A DNA stretch of 64,000 bases, from positions 51,464,274-51,528,273 of the forward strand of contig OX328127.1 of the NCBI GenBank assembly GCA_946811695.1, in the 5' to 3' direction. Under the pieces are notes generated by a model. It saw nothing but the letters and a program-made list of their open reading frames with translations, was not told where the DNA came from and made no database searches. Source of the DNA: Gonocerus acuteangulatus (lineage: Eukaryota > Arthropoda > Insecta > Hemiptera > Coreidae). Shown here one piece after another: positions 1-10,779 of the stretch (positions within the stretch are counted from its first letter, which is position 1; the number at the start of each line of letters is the position of its first letter). A program made the position numbers and the translations under genes.

Positions 1-3000
1 TAAACTAAAACTAAAACATTGGGAATCAATTAAAAACTAAATTAAAGCTTTTAGTTTAGTTGAGTTTCACAAAACTAACGTGAATTAGTGTAAATCATAT
101 GTTATTTCGATAATTATGTAAATTATTAAAACTAATTGAACTTGTTAATTGGTTTTATTTTTGTTATAAATAGGCTAAAGTTGTAAGTTATAACCTCATT
201 TTCTATTTGTTTCCATTATTAATCATAAATAAGCATTCTTTATTTAATCAAAAATACATATCTATTTTTTTACCCTTGTTCATGGATAGTATATTTTTTC
301 AATAAACTAATTAGGGAATTAAAATTTATAACTAAACTAAAATCATAAATTAAGGTCACTTTTGCTTAAATTAAACTAATCACCATACTAAAAACTGATA
401 CTACTGAAACTAAAAATTATACAAATCTAAAACTAAAAATATAGCATGAGTTTATTTTTAGTTAGAGTAAATTAACGTTAAACATTTCACTCGAGATACC
501 TGAAAAGTACCTGCAGCTTGGGAAGCTGTCAAATCTTCTTCCTTAAATAAAACATCTCTGTTGGTCTTAAAATCTTACGTTTATTTTTCTATTAATGATT
601 AGGCCCAGTTCTTTAGCAGCTATTTTGAACTATTCCTCTGCCCCTGCTAATGCCATAGGGCCTAGAATGAAAACCTTGTATCTGAAAAAAAAGTAAATAT
701 GTTTTATACATTATTAGATGGATATGGATAGGAAGCCCGGTTGCCTTGAGCGTTAAGGCGTGAGCACTTAACACTCCGTGCCAAAGGGTCGTGGTTTCAA
801 TTCCCACTAGGTATGGTGGCTTTTCTTTAGAAAAAAGAAAAGACATCAGCCCTATCCTGGTGAGAAAAGGGTGGTAACCTATAGATAACCCGTCCTAAAA
901 TTCGTAGTTAATAATAAATGGACGTTAACATGTAATAAATAAATAGATGGATATGATGGCTAATGAGAAAGATTCTTTGTCGATAGAGCCCAGCACAAGT
1001 AAGATGACACTTAAGTTTCTTTGACACTCAAGTATTGTTAAGTTGGAGCTTATCCACCTAATAACGAATAAAAGTTATTAAGGTTTTTTTTTCTGAGATA
1101 TGAGGTTTTCATTCTAGACCATCGTTATACTGGGTTAATCTGCTTTAGATGTACCTTCGTTCTAGTTTTCTTGATGACATTCCAAGATGAGGTTAAACAG
1201 TACTGGGTGAAGAAGGTCTCTTTGTCATAGACCATGTTTCGTAGACTTTCGATTGCGTAGAAGGTGCGAGGAATTTTTTTATTTGTATGGCTCATCGACA
1301 TCTAGGCTATTAACACCAGCAGGTTTTTATTTGATTACATTCTGTGTCGGTCAGTCATTTTAACCAGAGATATATGTTTTTTGGACACAAGAAACTTGTT
1401 TAGTGCCTCCAGCAGTTTATTTCTGTCAGTACTTTAATAATCCTGTTTAAAGTCTATAAATAAATAGTGGTGTTACGTTACACTTGTAAGAAGTTTCTAA
1501 CATTTGCCTAATGATAACCTGGTCTAAACCCGCAGTCATATTGACAAATTGTTCCTTTGGTTCATGTACCAATTGTTCCATGTACTCATTCTTCACTAGA
1601 ACTTGGAAGGTTGTTCATGTAACTTAATATAAGTCAAACTTTTCCAAAACGAGTTTTGCCCAAGAAAGTTAATTGTTGGGGAAACGAAAAAAACTCTTTT
1701 AGGATGTAATTTTTGATTTTTTGGAGGAGGGAGTTCTGGTTTCATGACACATATTGCTTTACTCAACTGAATTTCTAAACGTTTTACCCTGTTACTACAA
1801 TAGTTGTTAAGAAAAAGTAAATAATAGTTTGGACATGGGTCCTTTTGGAACTGTATGCTGGACAAGGGGCACTTTGGAATTGTATGAAATGTACAAGGTG
1901 CATTTTGATTTTATACAATGCTTTATTAATTTTTTAAAAATATGATTCGTATCATTTGCGTAATCACCATTACTCTAATAATTCCAGTTACAACATAAGA
2001 TTAGTAAAAGATATTAAAAAATATGGATTTAGTATATATTTAGGTTCGAAAACATTACAGGACGTTTTAGAAGACTTTGAACAGACAATCAAAGAACTGC
2101 TCACTTACATTCGACAAAACGACATCTAGAAATTCATATAAAAGGCCGCACTGCCAATAATCCAATAGGGTTGAGGCAGAATAATTAAAAGAAAAGAAAT
2201 ATCGATTTTGATGCTATGAGAGAAAGTTGTAAGTTAGTATGTGTATCTCTTGCATGGTTAATTCTGAACAATGAAGACCGTTTGTTCTTGAATGGTTACA
2301 ATTGGGAAGCCTTGGTAGGCGTTTGATACATATTTAGTTTTCCTGACTTTTTCATACTCTTTCCCTTTTGCACATGGAGCAACAGATACAGACAGTCTTT
2401 TAACCTTGTATTTTAAGTTTTCTGGCTCTATACCCGTCATGCTTGATAATATAAGGTATTGCAATAAGTTTCTACAACGTTTTAAATGATTAACAAAAAA
2501 TAATGAGCATAAAATACAGTAAACTATGGTTTGGCACACAATCACTCTCGGCAGAATTCAATAACACAATAAAACATAAATACCCACCGAAATGGTGTGC
2601 CGTTCGTTTATTTTTGTCATGCATCTTTGCCAAAGGCAAAACACTCCGTAGACAAACAAAATACCATCAATATATTATTATAAAATTTGGTTTTTACAAT
2701 ACCGGGACAGTCACATCTTAGAAATGGACGAGGGTGTCTTTGGAATTGTATTGTGTTTCTATGGTGCTTACAACATTGGGCAAGAAGCCTGTGTATGTTC
2801 CTGTTTAAACATACCCAGAACCGGTCAACCGTGTTATAATTCACCTAAAGGACATGGAGCGTTTTGTTTCTTTTCATTATTTTCAAATATGTTTTTCATA
2901 AGATAATAGTTCTTTTGAAGCATTAATATGTTATTCACTGGAAAATACGCGAAAAGCTTAATCCAGTTGTTCCAAAATCTAATTTTCGAAATTTTGTGGA

Positions 3001-3111
3001 CATGGGTCCTTTTGGGAAAGGATGACTCATTCGTAGTATTGAAGAGGAAGTATCACATTGTAGTTTGTCACCTTTTTTTATTAATACGTTAAAATAATGT
3101 CTCATTTCCAG
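1..3111. other. Left flank, probably intron of SPT5
   Basis: No exon is recognised here. Because the first visible SPT5 exon starts at 3112 with an acceptor site, this stretch is probably a large SPT5 intron. The first 480 bases are low-complexity AAACTAAAA-type sequence. A complete SINE sits at 727-943. A diverged repeat phrase resembling GGACATGGGTCCTTTTGG recurs near 1832, 2722 and 2998. Short reading frames between 1596 and 2906 look like chance frames in this repeat. Confidence 0.5.
727..943 (+). repeat. tRNA-derived SINE, family 1, complete copy
   Basis: The head is tRNA-like, with an A-box-like stretch followed by a B-box-like stretch around 795-805 (GGTTTCAATTCC). It is followed by a body containing GGTGGTAACCTATAGATAAC and an AT-rich tail. 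The copy is flanked by perfect 12-bp duplications, TAGATGGATATG, at 715-726 and 944-955, which fixes both ends and points to LINE-driven insertion. Related copies lie at 5007-5202 and, on the other strand, near 17070-17273. Confidence 0.85.
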
Positions 3112-3202
3112 GATGGCTCATTCACCTCTTATGTCAGAACTCCCATGCACAGTGGAGCTCAGACTCCTTTATATTCTGGTTCGAAAACACCTCAGTACGA
3201 CT
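3112..3202 (+). CDS. Spt5: SPT5 exon A (CTR start)
   Basis: The acceptor is TTTCCAG|GATGGC and the donor is ACT|GTAAGT, phase 1. The exon encodes the first visible CTR units, containing VRTPMHSGAQTPLYSGSKTP, a run of spaced TP motifs as in other animal SPT5 proteins. The in-frame ATG at 3113 in another frame is not a start. Confidence 0.9.
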
Positions 3203-5746
3203 GTAAGTACTTTTCAATTTCCCTATATCAATTATTATCATACTAATATCATTATTTATTTATTTACAATTGAACGGCTGATGTATTATCAATTTGCTAC
3301 GCTTTCTTATTCTTGACAAAATTACAGCGTCTGCTGGAGGTCGTACACCAAGCTTTGGAGGAGCAACTCCATTGCATTCTACAGAGGATGGTATGCGGAC
3401 ACCAAGTGCTTGGGAACCATCTGCAACTCCTGGAAGAACTGAAGACTTTGATGATTATGGTAAATCTGGTCCTTACACTCCAGGAAATATGTATGGCTCA
3501 GACAGATCTTCATACTCTCCATACAATTCAACACCTTCGCCCACAGCATACAATAGTAAGTATTTCAGAATAATAGAGAATATTGCATATTTCTTCAAAA
3601 GATTTATTTTATTTTCAGTGGTCAGTGTAAAATAATTACTAACAGGCCATTAAAATTCTTATGTTATATACCCTGGATTAACAAAAAATTAGCTGTTTAA
3701 TATTTTAAATTTCGGAGTAAAACTAAGAGTAAGATGACAAAATCTGTAATTTTTAAGGGCTATTGGAAATGTGGTGCAAGAAGAAGGTTTATACTTAGGG
3801 AACTTAACATGTTGGGTGCAGACTGGTATTGGTTAAATAAGCTTGCAGACAGACTGTTTCAGTCATGACTCGGGAAGGGCATATTCCCGGAATGCTTCCC
3901 GTCCTCTGGATTTTCCTACATATACTGACCCATATTACATCAAATATTTTGTGATTTATGAGTCTATACTGAAGACACATAAAAACCTTATTTCTTAAAT
4001 AACAATATGTAGCACTGCCTGAAACATGGGACTAATCATAAGCCCGGATGTTTAGTTCAATTTGGGTTATAAAAATGTTTATGGTGTGTTGAATCACCTT
4101 TAAAACTCGACTAATTTAAGGAATTCATAGTTATTTTCATTTTTAGTTCTTTTTCACAGAAACATTTATTGTAATGCATAGTAATAATTATTTTTCTTCT
4201 GACCATTTTTTTTTTTTTTTTTTTTAGGTGGAAGCTCAGCTTATGCGGCATCTGCATCACCAGGAAGTGGCATAGGGCCTTTTGGAACTCCATCCCCAAC
4301 TTCATACAGTCCAAGGACTCCAGGAAGCTCAGCATCACCGTATCCATCATCAAGTAAGACATTTAGTTTTTTAAGGGATGAAGGGATAAGAAGAACAAGT
4401 GCTAAATTTGACAGTTATATACAACCATTAATCACATTAATTTTAGAATGGTTAACCATTTAGTGTCTCCAAACGAGTTATCTCGTCCTCGGGTACCCAT
4501 TCTCCAAGGCCTCCGAACAACTTAACTTGCAATTGACTTCTTCTATTGTATGTCCTGGACTGCAATAAATATAATTCAGTTTAAAAAAATAGTAAAAGAA
4601 ATATTTCATTTATTTATTATTGTTATGCTTCCTTGGAGATAACACAACGATTGGCATCTTCTAAATTTGGTCTAACTAGGAAACCTTGCTTAATGGTATA
4701 TGTGTTCAATGAAAATATCAATTAATAAGCAAAGACAAGTATTCCCCAAGCTCTAAGTTTTATGGAAAAATAACTTTTTGTTACTTATATATATTTTAAT
4801 AGCCAAATAAATTGTTTTGGATTTCATTTGCTGTTGCTTCTTGGTTGCTTGTATACTTTTTTCTTTTAATAATTAAAATTAAAACTGTATCTTTTGCTAT
4901 ATTCATTAGTTTATTAAATTTTAGCATCCATTTATTATTAACTCCATCAGGCCTCCTTGCTACATTCTTTTAACAAGATTTCTATAAGAGTCAATAATTT
5001 AGGAAGGGAGGCCTGATGACCGTGAGTGTTAAGGCGTGAGCACTTAACACTCCGTGCCTAAGGGAGTGGGTTTGGTTCCCACTAGGTGAAAAAATGAAAA
5101 GGCACCACCTCTAACCTGGCTAGAAAAGGGTGCTAACCTATAGATTACCTGTCCTAAAATTTGTAGTTAATAATAAATGGACTCTAAAATTTAAATAATG
5201 ATAATAATTTAGGAAGTTTTTAACAACCTCAGACTTTATGTTTATATACTGCATATATACTATTAAATTATCAGGTTTGGACATGAATGACCTTGAGTGG
5301 TGTTCTTCTGGAATAGAAGTAAGGATAAAGGATCATGAAGATCCTGGACTTTCTGGACAAATCGGCACTGTTACCACAGTTTCAGTGAGTATTGATTGGT
5401 TTTGTTGTTAACGTAAATTTTTAATAAAATTTAATGCCTACATTATGTAAAACAAATAAGATATAAATAAGAACTATGTAAGAGATAAATTCTTTTTTTC
5501 CAGGCTGGTATGTGCACAGTGTTTTTGCCTGCTGAGGATCGTACTGTTACAATTCCTTGTGATTTGCTTGCTCCTGTGAGGCCAATGCAGAACAATTGTG
5601 TTAAAGTTATTCATGGAGATCACAAAGATCAAACAGGAACACTCATGTCAATAGATTCTGTAGAAGGTGTTGTTAGTTTAAGCTCAGGGGATTTAAAAAT
5701 GTTACCCATGGATTATTTATGTAAAATGCCATCTGGGAGTCATTAA
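3112..5746 (+). CDS. Spt5: Transcription elongation factor SPT5, C-terminal exons (partial gene)
   Basis: SPT5 pairs with SPT4 to form DSIF, which binds RNA polymerase II in the nucleus and controls promoter-proximal pausing and elongation. Five exons are visible: 3112-3202, 3328-3555, 4228-4353, 5275-5384 and 5504-5746. All have GT-AG borders, and the phases (1,1,1,0) join without a break into about 265 codons ending in TAA. The first three exons give a low-complexity region full of TP, SP and SY motifs (for example GGRTPSFGGATPLH and SPYNSTPSPTAY), which corresponds to the C-terminal repeat region phosphorylated by P-TEFb/CDK9. The last two exons give two beta-rich KOW-type units, one around IKDHEDPGLSGQIGTV and one around VKVIHGDHKDQTGTLMSID, matching the end of animal SPT5. 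The NGN domain and the earlier KOW domains lie outside the window. Identification is firm from motif order. Confidence 0.95.
3328..3555 (+). CDS. Spt5: SPT5 exon B (CTR)
   Basis: The acceptor is ATTACAG|CG and the donor is AATA|GTAAGT, phase 1 in and out. It encodes GGRTPSFGGATPLHSTED, then an acidic DFDDYG patch, then SP-rich sequence, the typical order in the SPT5 C-terminal region. Confidence 0.93.
4228..4353 (+). CDS. Spt5: SPT5 exon C (CTR end)
   Basis: A long T-tract precedes the acceptor TTTTTAG|GTGG, and the donor is ATCAA|GTAAGA. The 42 codons are rich in Ser, Pro and Gly (for example FGTPSPTSYSPRTPGSSASP). Confidence 0.92.
5007..5202 (+). repeat. tRNA-derived SINE, family 1, complete copy in SPT5 intron
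   Basis: It lies in the intron between SPT5 exons C and D. The head and body match the copy at 727-943 (shared GCGTGAGCACTTAACACTCC). Perfect 14-bp target duplications, AATAATTTAGGAAG, occupy 4993-5006 and 5203-5216, so the insertion is fairly young. Confidence 0.85.
5275..5384 (+). CDS. Spt5: SPT5 exon D (penultimate KOW region)
   Basis: The acceptor is TATCAG|GT and the donor is TTCA|GTGAGT, going from phase 1 to phase 0. It encodes the stretch ending IKDHEDPGLSGQIGTVTTVS, the first half of a KOW-type fold. Confidence 0.94.
5504..5746 (+). CDS. Spt5: SPT5 terminal exon
   Basis: The acceptor is TTTCCAG|GCTGGT. The open frame of 81 codons, including the TAA stop, completes one KOW fold (MCTVFLPAEDRTVTIP) and contains the last one (VKVIHGDHKDQTGTLMSID). 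The ending KMPSGSH is close in length to other animal SPT5 C-termini. Confidence 0.95.
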   Translation, partial: AGMCTVFLPAEDRTVTIPCDLLAPVRPMQNNCVKVIHGDHKDQTGTLMSIDSVEGVVSLSSGDLKMLPMDYLCKMPSGSH

Positions 5747-5962
5747 AAAAATATATATATTCACAAATTATTTAAATTGGTGGATAGTGCAACCCTGTTT
5801 TGTATACCCTTGATTTATAATATCATAACTTATTAAATTAAGGAAGACAAAGCCTTTTATTTAATTTTAAACTATGTAATATAAGTAAAATATATAATTA
5901 TAAATATTTGTTTTTTAGTTATTTTAATTATTGACCATTCCTATCAAGTGACACAAAGTTTA

Positions 5963-5980
5963 AATAAAACTAAAAATAAA
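5963..5980 (+). terminator. Candidate SPT5 polyadenylation signals
   Basis: Two AATAAA hexamers (5963-5968 and 5975-5980) lie about 220 bases after the SPT5 stop and are the first canonical signals there. The satellite array starts about 120 bases further on, so a cleavage site before it is plausible. This is inferred from the hexamers only. Confidence 0.4.
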
Positions 5981-6103
5981 ATAAACAAGATGATTCTTTT
6001 ATGTGAATGGGGACTCGCCTAAGAAAAAACACCAGATTTTCTGAAAAATCTATAATTCGAAAGAAACGTTTCAAGAGTATTACAAGGAGTTAGTAAGAGC
6101 ATA

Positions 6104-7560
6104 CATCTAAATACTATCTCCTTTAGTGAATCCTTGGTCTGTTTTCTTCATCTCAACGCAATAAGACGATTAAATTTTCCAAAGTATTAGGAGAACAGGA
6201 GTTGTTACTAGGAGCTAACAGAGAGGGTCTTAAGCTGTTAGCTCCTTATAACTCCTGTTCTCCTAATACTAAGGAAACAATCGCCTTATTATATTGATGT
6301 GAATCCTTGCCCTGTTATATTCATCTCTATGTTATAAGGCGATTAAATTTCCATAGTATTAGGAGAACAGGAGTTGGTAGGAGCTTACAGCCTAAGACCA
6401 TCATTTTTAGTGAATCCTTGGTCAGTTATTCATCTCTATGTTATAAGGTGATTAAATTTCCATAGTATTAGGAGAACAGGAGTTGGTAGGAGCTTAGAGC
6501 CTAAGACCATCATTTTTAGTGAATCCTTGGTCAGTTATTCATCTCTATGCAACCAGGCGATTCAATGTCCAGGGTATTAGGAGAACAGAAGTTAGTAGGA
6601 GCTAACAGCTTAAGACCATCATTTTCAGTGAATCCTTGGTCAGTTATTCATCTCTATGCTATAAGGCGATTCAATTTCCAGGGCATTAGGAGAACAGAAG
6701 TTAGTAGGAGCTAACAGCTTAAGACCATACATCTCAGTTGATCTTTGCTTATTGGGCAAATTAATTTCCTGAGTATTAGGAGAACAGGAGTTACTAGGAG
6801 CTAACAGCAGATTAACTAAAAGAGATGGTCTTAAGATGTTAGCTCCTTGTAACTCCTGTTCTCCTAATACTAAGGAAACAATCGCCTTATTATATTGATA
6901 TGAATCCTTGGCCTGCTATTATTCATCTTAATATTATTGGCTAAATTAATTTCCTGAGTATTAGGAGAACAGGAGTAACTAGTAGCTTACAGCTTAAGAC
7001 CATCATTTTTAGTGAATCCTTGGTCTGTGTTATTCATCTCTATTTTATAAGGCGATTAAATTTCCAGGGTATTAGGAGAACAGAAGTTAGTAGGAGCTAA
7101 CAGCTTAAGACCATAAAACTCAGTTAATCCTCGCTCTGTTTTTATTGATCTCAATGTTATTGGGCAAATTAATTTCCAGGTTATTAGGAGAACAGGAACT
7201 CCTCGACCATCTCTTTTGGTCTGTATTATTCATCTCAATGTAGTGAGGCGATTAAATTTTTCCGAGTATTAGGAGGACAGGAGTTCATAGGAGCTAACAT
7301 CTAAAGACCATCCCTTTCAGTGAATCCTTGGTCTGTGTTATTCATCTTTATGTTATAAGGCGATTAAATTTTCCTGAGTATTAGGAGAACGTGAGTTTTA
7401 AGGAGCTAAAAGCTTAAGACTATCTATATTAGTGAATCTTTTGCCTGGTATTCACCTCAATGTTTTAGGGTGATTAAATTTCTAGAGTATTAGGAGATGA
7501 GGACTTACTAGTAGCTAACTGCTAAAGACCATCCCTTTTAGCGAATCTTTGTTTTTTCAA
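6104..7560. repeat. ~110-bp satellite array with inverted units
   Basis: A phrase like GTATTAGGAGAACAGGAGTT begins at about 6184, 6356, 6465, 6574, 6683, 6773, 6958, 7069, 7180, 7265, 7378 and 7487. The usual spacing is therefore 109-113 bases, with shorter (85-90) and longer (172-185) exceptions. Each unit continues with GGAGCTAACAG, AAGACCATC, GTGAATCCTTGG and TTATAAGGCGATTAAATTTCC. Near 6235-6275 and 6835-6875 the phrase appears inverted, making long hairpins with the unit next to it. There is no coding potential. Confidence 0.9.
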
Positions 7561-9190
7561 TTAGCCTAACATGAAATAAAATGTGAGCTACTACCAGTCA
7601 CAGTGATTTTTCAAGTGCAATAGTTTAAAATTCATTCTGGAGGAATTATTATATTTTGCACTATAAACATGTGGACAAAAATTAATTTTTTTTCTTCTAA
7701 ATTAAATAAATATATTTTTTCTTATGTAGTTAATTTAGTTACAGGTTTGGAAGCAAATATGTTTTATTCGTATTCCAATAATTTATTAATTATATTATCC
7801 TTTTCATTATAGTGATAAATGAAATTTAACTTATTTGAAAATGTCCATAGAGTGCAGGAAATGTCTTTGTAGGTTGTATAATTTTTGATAAGAATTAACA
7901 ATATTGTGATTAAAACTTAAAACTTAGTTTTACTTGATGAATCGCCATAATAGTGGCCTCACAAATGTATCAATTAATAAATGGATTTTGCCTTTGATAA
8001 AAATATTTTATTGACAGATCTCACAATACTAAACAGGTGTTATTCATTCTATGAATAATAATGACTAGGAATAGTTTGTTTTTCATAAAAGCAGTCATTA
8101 AGAAATTTGAGGGGCTCAGTTTCAATTAACTTATTTCATTTGTGGTATAGTTGCTAGATTATAATGAATAGATAAATACAAAGAATGTGGTAGAGATTTT
8201 ATTTCAATAAATAATATAAAAATATCTGTCCGATTATATGGAGTAGCTATGCAAAAATATGCTTATCATCCATTTGTAAATAGGGTTTATTTGTAGGCTT
8301 TTTTACAAGATGAAAGCGAGAAAATTGGATAAAGATGGGAGAAGGCCATAGATGATCATAGAAATAGAATTTAATTGAAATTATATTTATAGATGGAAAC
8401 CAGTGTGAATGGATGATAAGCACTCAGTGGCCATAAATGTGGTTTGATATTATCCCCAGTGAGTCCACTAATATGGACTTAGCTACTGCTATCGGGAGGT
8501 CTGAGGATATTCTGAGATCTTCAAGAAATGCTGTGGTGTCTTCCCATGTACATCTTAAAACTCATTCTGAAAGTAAAATCTGAATAAGTTTTTTTTCTTT
8601 TTGGTTTCTTACTTTGTCAGCTTCTTCAGTGTCATTTGTTGTCAACTATGGGATCAAGGATATATTTAATTTCAGCGAATGCAATGAAGGAGGCATGTTC
8701 TGTTCCTTGGTCACCTATCCCATACATCTCGTTTAGTATTTATTAATTCAAAATTGAAAATACCTACTCTTCAGACAATTGTTACTTCCATGAGATGAGA
8801 CATCAGTGTATGTTGTTTTATTTTAAACGTTATCATTTTCTAATGGATAACAGAAAAATAAATCAGGTTCCTTTTCATACAAATATTGAATTATTTTATA
8901 ATATTTTCTGATCTACAACTGATTTTCGGATAGCAAGGTACAACAAAACTATTATTGAGAAAATTCTCAATATTCAGGGACTCATTTTGGAAGGAAATTG
9001 TTTTTATATAATCTTGAGAGTATCTTTTAGCACTTTCCTCTGAAGGAAAGTAGCTATTGAGGTTGCACTCATGACGGAATTTTTGAAAAATTTCTTCGAA
9101 TCTTTATCGATCCTACTTAGTAGACACCGAAAATGACCCCTGTTAAAATTTATATCAAACGATTGAACAAGTTCGTTAACCAGCAAAATC
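7561..9190. other. Intergenic, no gene seen
   Basis: AT-rich sequence between the satellite array and the next repeat block. I see no exon with coding character and no complete mobile element. The short minus-strand frame at 9004-9186 runs into a repeat that recurs near 63490-63560 (phrase GAAAGTAGCTATTGA.GTTGCACTCATGACGGAA). Confidence 0.5.
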
Positions 9191-9900
9191 GGTCCATCTG
9201 GAGGAGGGTGTAGTGGCTCAAGTGGAGAGATAGAGAGAGGATTCTCCTTCTCCTAGCTCCCCTTGTTGTGTTAAGCGAGGTTTCTCCCGCTGTGCTCAGC
9301 GGTAATCCTATAAGTACCTAAACACACCTCCTATGAGTATCTCACTGTGCTAAGTGAGATATCCTTGCCCGCTGTGTTAAAGTCGTCTTTCTCTTACCTT
9401 CCTTGTCTCCCTCTTTCCTCCACCATTGTGTTAAGCGGAAGAATAATCCTAATTCACACTCGCTGTGGTAAGTGAGGTGAACCCTTACACTAGAACAAGG
9501 ACTCTATCGCAACCTTCTGATACTACACACACTCACACGCAACCAACCTACATACTTACATCTGGAGGGGGGTTTACTCTGGAGCCAAAGTAGCTATTTA
9601 CCAATACCAGCCATAATTTTTGTTATATTTCAAAGAAACTAGGTATTCGTTGTGGTCAACTGAAGAGAAAAATGTGTTGCAAAAATAAACTAAATTGGTT
9701 CATTAGGAGGTGGGGGGGTTACTCCGGACACAAATTACTAATTTGCTCATACCGGTCGTAATTTCTATTGTATTATAACAAAACGCGAGATATGTTTTGG
9801 GTATCTAATAAGAAATAGGTGTTGCAAGAACGAACTAAATCAGTCTATCGTAAGGGGGAGGGGTTTACTTTGTACTATGCTTGCTTCTCTCGCCAAAAGC
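9190..9900. repeat. Composite repeat: mini-hairpin series plus GGAGTAAACCCC-type units
   Basis: 9264-9485 holds six small inverted phrases around a TGTGYTAAG-like core. From about 9565 there are two to three ~140-bp units with the phrases GGGGGGTTTACTC, AATTACTAATTTGCTCATACC and CAAAAATAAACTAAATTGG. Reverse-oriented or related units occur at 15925-16400 and 63730-64000. The combination suggests a dispersed element with internal tandem repeats. No reading frame is seen. Confidence 0.75.
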
Positions 9901-10059
9901 TCCCACTAGGAGAGAGAATTGGTGAGTTCTAATTTCTATCACTAGGGGGCGCTGTATCTCCTTCCTGCGCTATTATTACTGTATCCCGTTCCTTTTATTA
10001 TTCATCAAGAACAATGATGAAAATGTGAAGTTTTTGTATATTTATTAAGTAGTACCTGG

Positions 10060-10260
10060 TCTACACAAAACTCTGGAAAGAAATTAATTGTAAAATTAAT
10101 AATTGAAACGGTTGCTCTTTACAAATGTAAAAGAGCAGAACTATTCATGTTTTTATTTAATTTATATACGTTATTGTTAGCAAATTATTCGGAATGCACT
10201 CAACACTACCCATATTCTGAGGAAAGTGCTTAGTTATGCAGCTCCTGCAAGACAAACTTT
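10060..10260 (-). repeat. Dispersed repeat (GCATAACTAAGCAC family)
   Basis: On the minus strand this contains GCAGGAGCTGCATAACTAAG, then a stretch about TTTCCTCAGAAT, and AATAGTTCTGCTC. The same order occurs on the plus strand at 15588-15720 and 63354-63483, so it is a repeat family of at least 130 bp. The class is unknown. Confidence 0.7.
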
Positions 10261-10632
10261 TTTTTCTTAGAAGCTTAGAGGTTTCAAAATTTGATTTGCA
10301 CTTGCAATCATACTAAGCTAAGTCTGACTAAATCAAAACTAGTGACAAAACAATTTCCTTTTTCTCAAAACAAATTTGTACAACAACCAGCCAGTCTTCG
10401 TTATTTGTACAAAATTCGGTCTCATTTAACTCTCAAATGTTCATCTAGAATATTTGTATCCAGAATGATGTAGAAGAAAACAAATCATTTCTGATGACTG
10501 GACTGCTTAAAACAGGTGTTTTATATTCTGAACCTGTTCAATTTTTCTTTCATTTTTAAAGCATTCTGAACTTTGTACTAAGGCCAACTTTGTAAGCGAC
10601 CAGAAAGCAAATTTTACACAAGTCACATCAAC

Positions 10633-10779
10633 TTATTGCTGCAATATTCCATTAATGTTATTGTCATCATCCAAAGCTTTTTCTGGGCTCTCGTCAGAAA
10701 TATCATGGCATTCTTGAACAACAAGAGTTTGTTCTCCTAATGAAAAACATTCATTATCAACAAATAGTTCAACTGGTGT
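10633..10779 (-). CDS. BANP: BANP terminal exon
   Basis: The acceptor is TTTTTCAG|ACACCAG. It encodes 48 acidic residues (for example ECHDISDESPEKALDDDNN) and the TAA stop. No similarity to a known domain is visible, and the position as last exon follows from phase and splice signals. Confidence 0.85.
   Translation of the reverse strand, partial: TPVELFVDNECFSLGEQTLVVQECHDISDESPEKALDDDNNINGILQQ

Noticed and set aside
3294..3635. Alternative start of SPT5 at the ATG in 3294-3635
   Set aside because: The frame begins in intron sequence; splice sites and phase continuity with exon 3112-3202 explain the coding part.
6184..7500. Regularly spaced repeats reminiscent of a CRISPR array
   Set aside because: The whole ~110-base unit is repeated, there are no unique spacers or cas genes, and the context is a eukaryotic chromosome.
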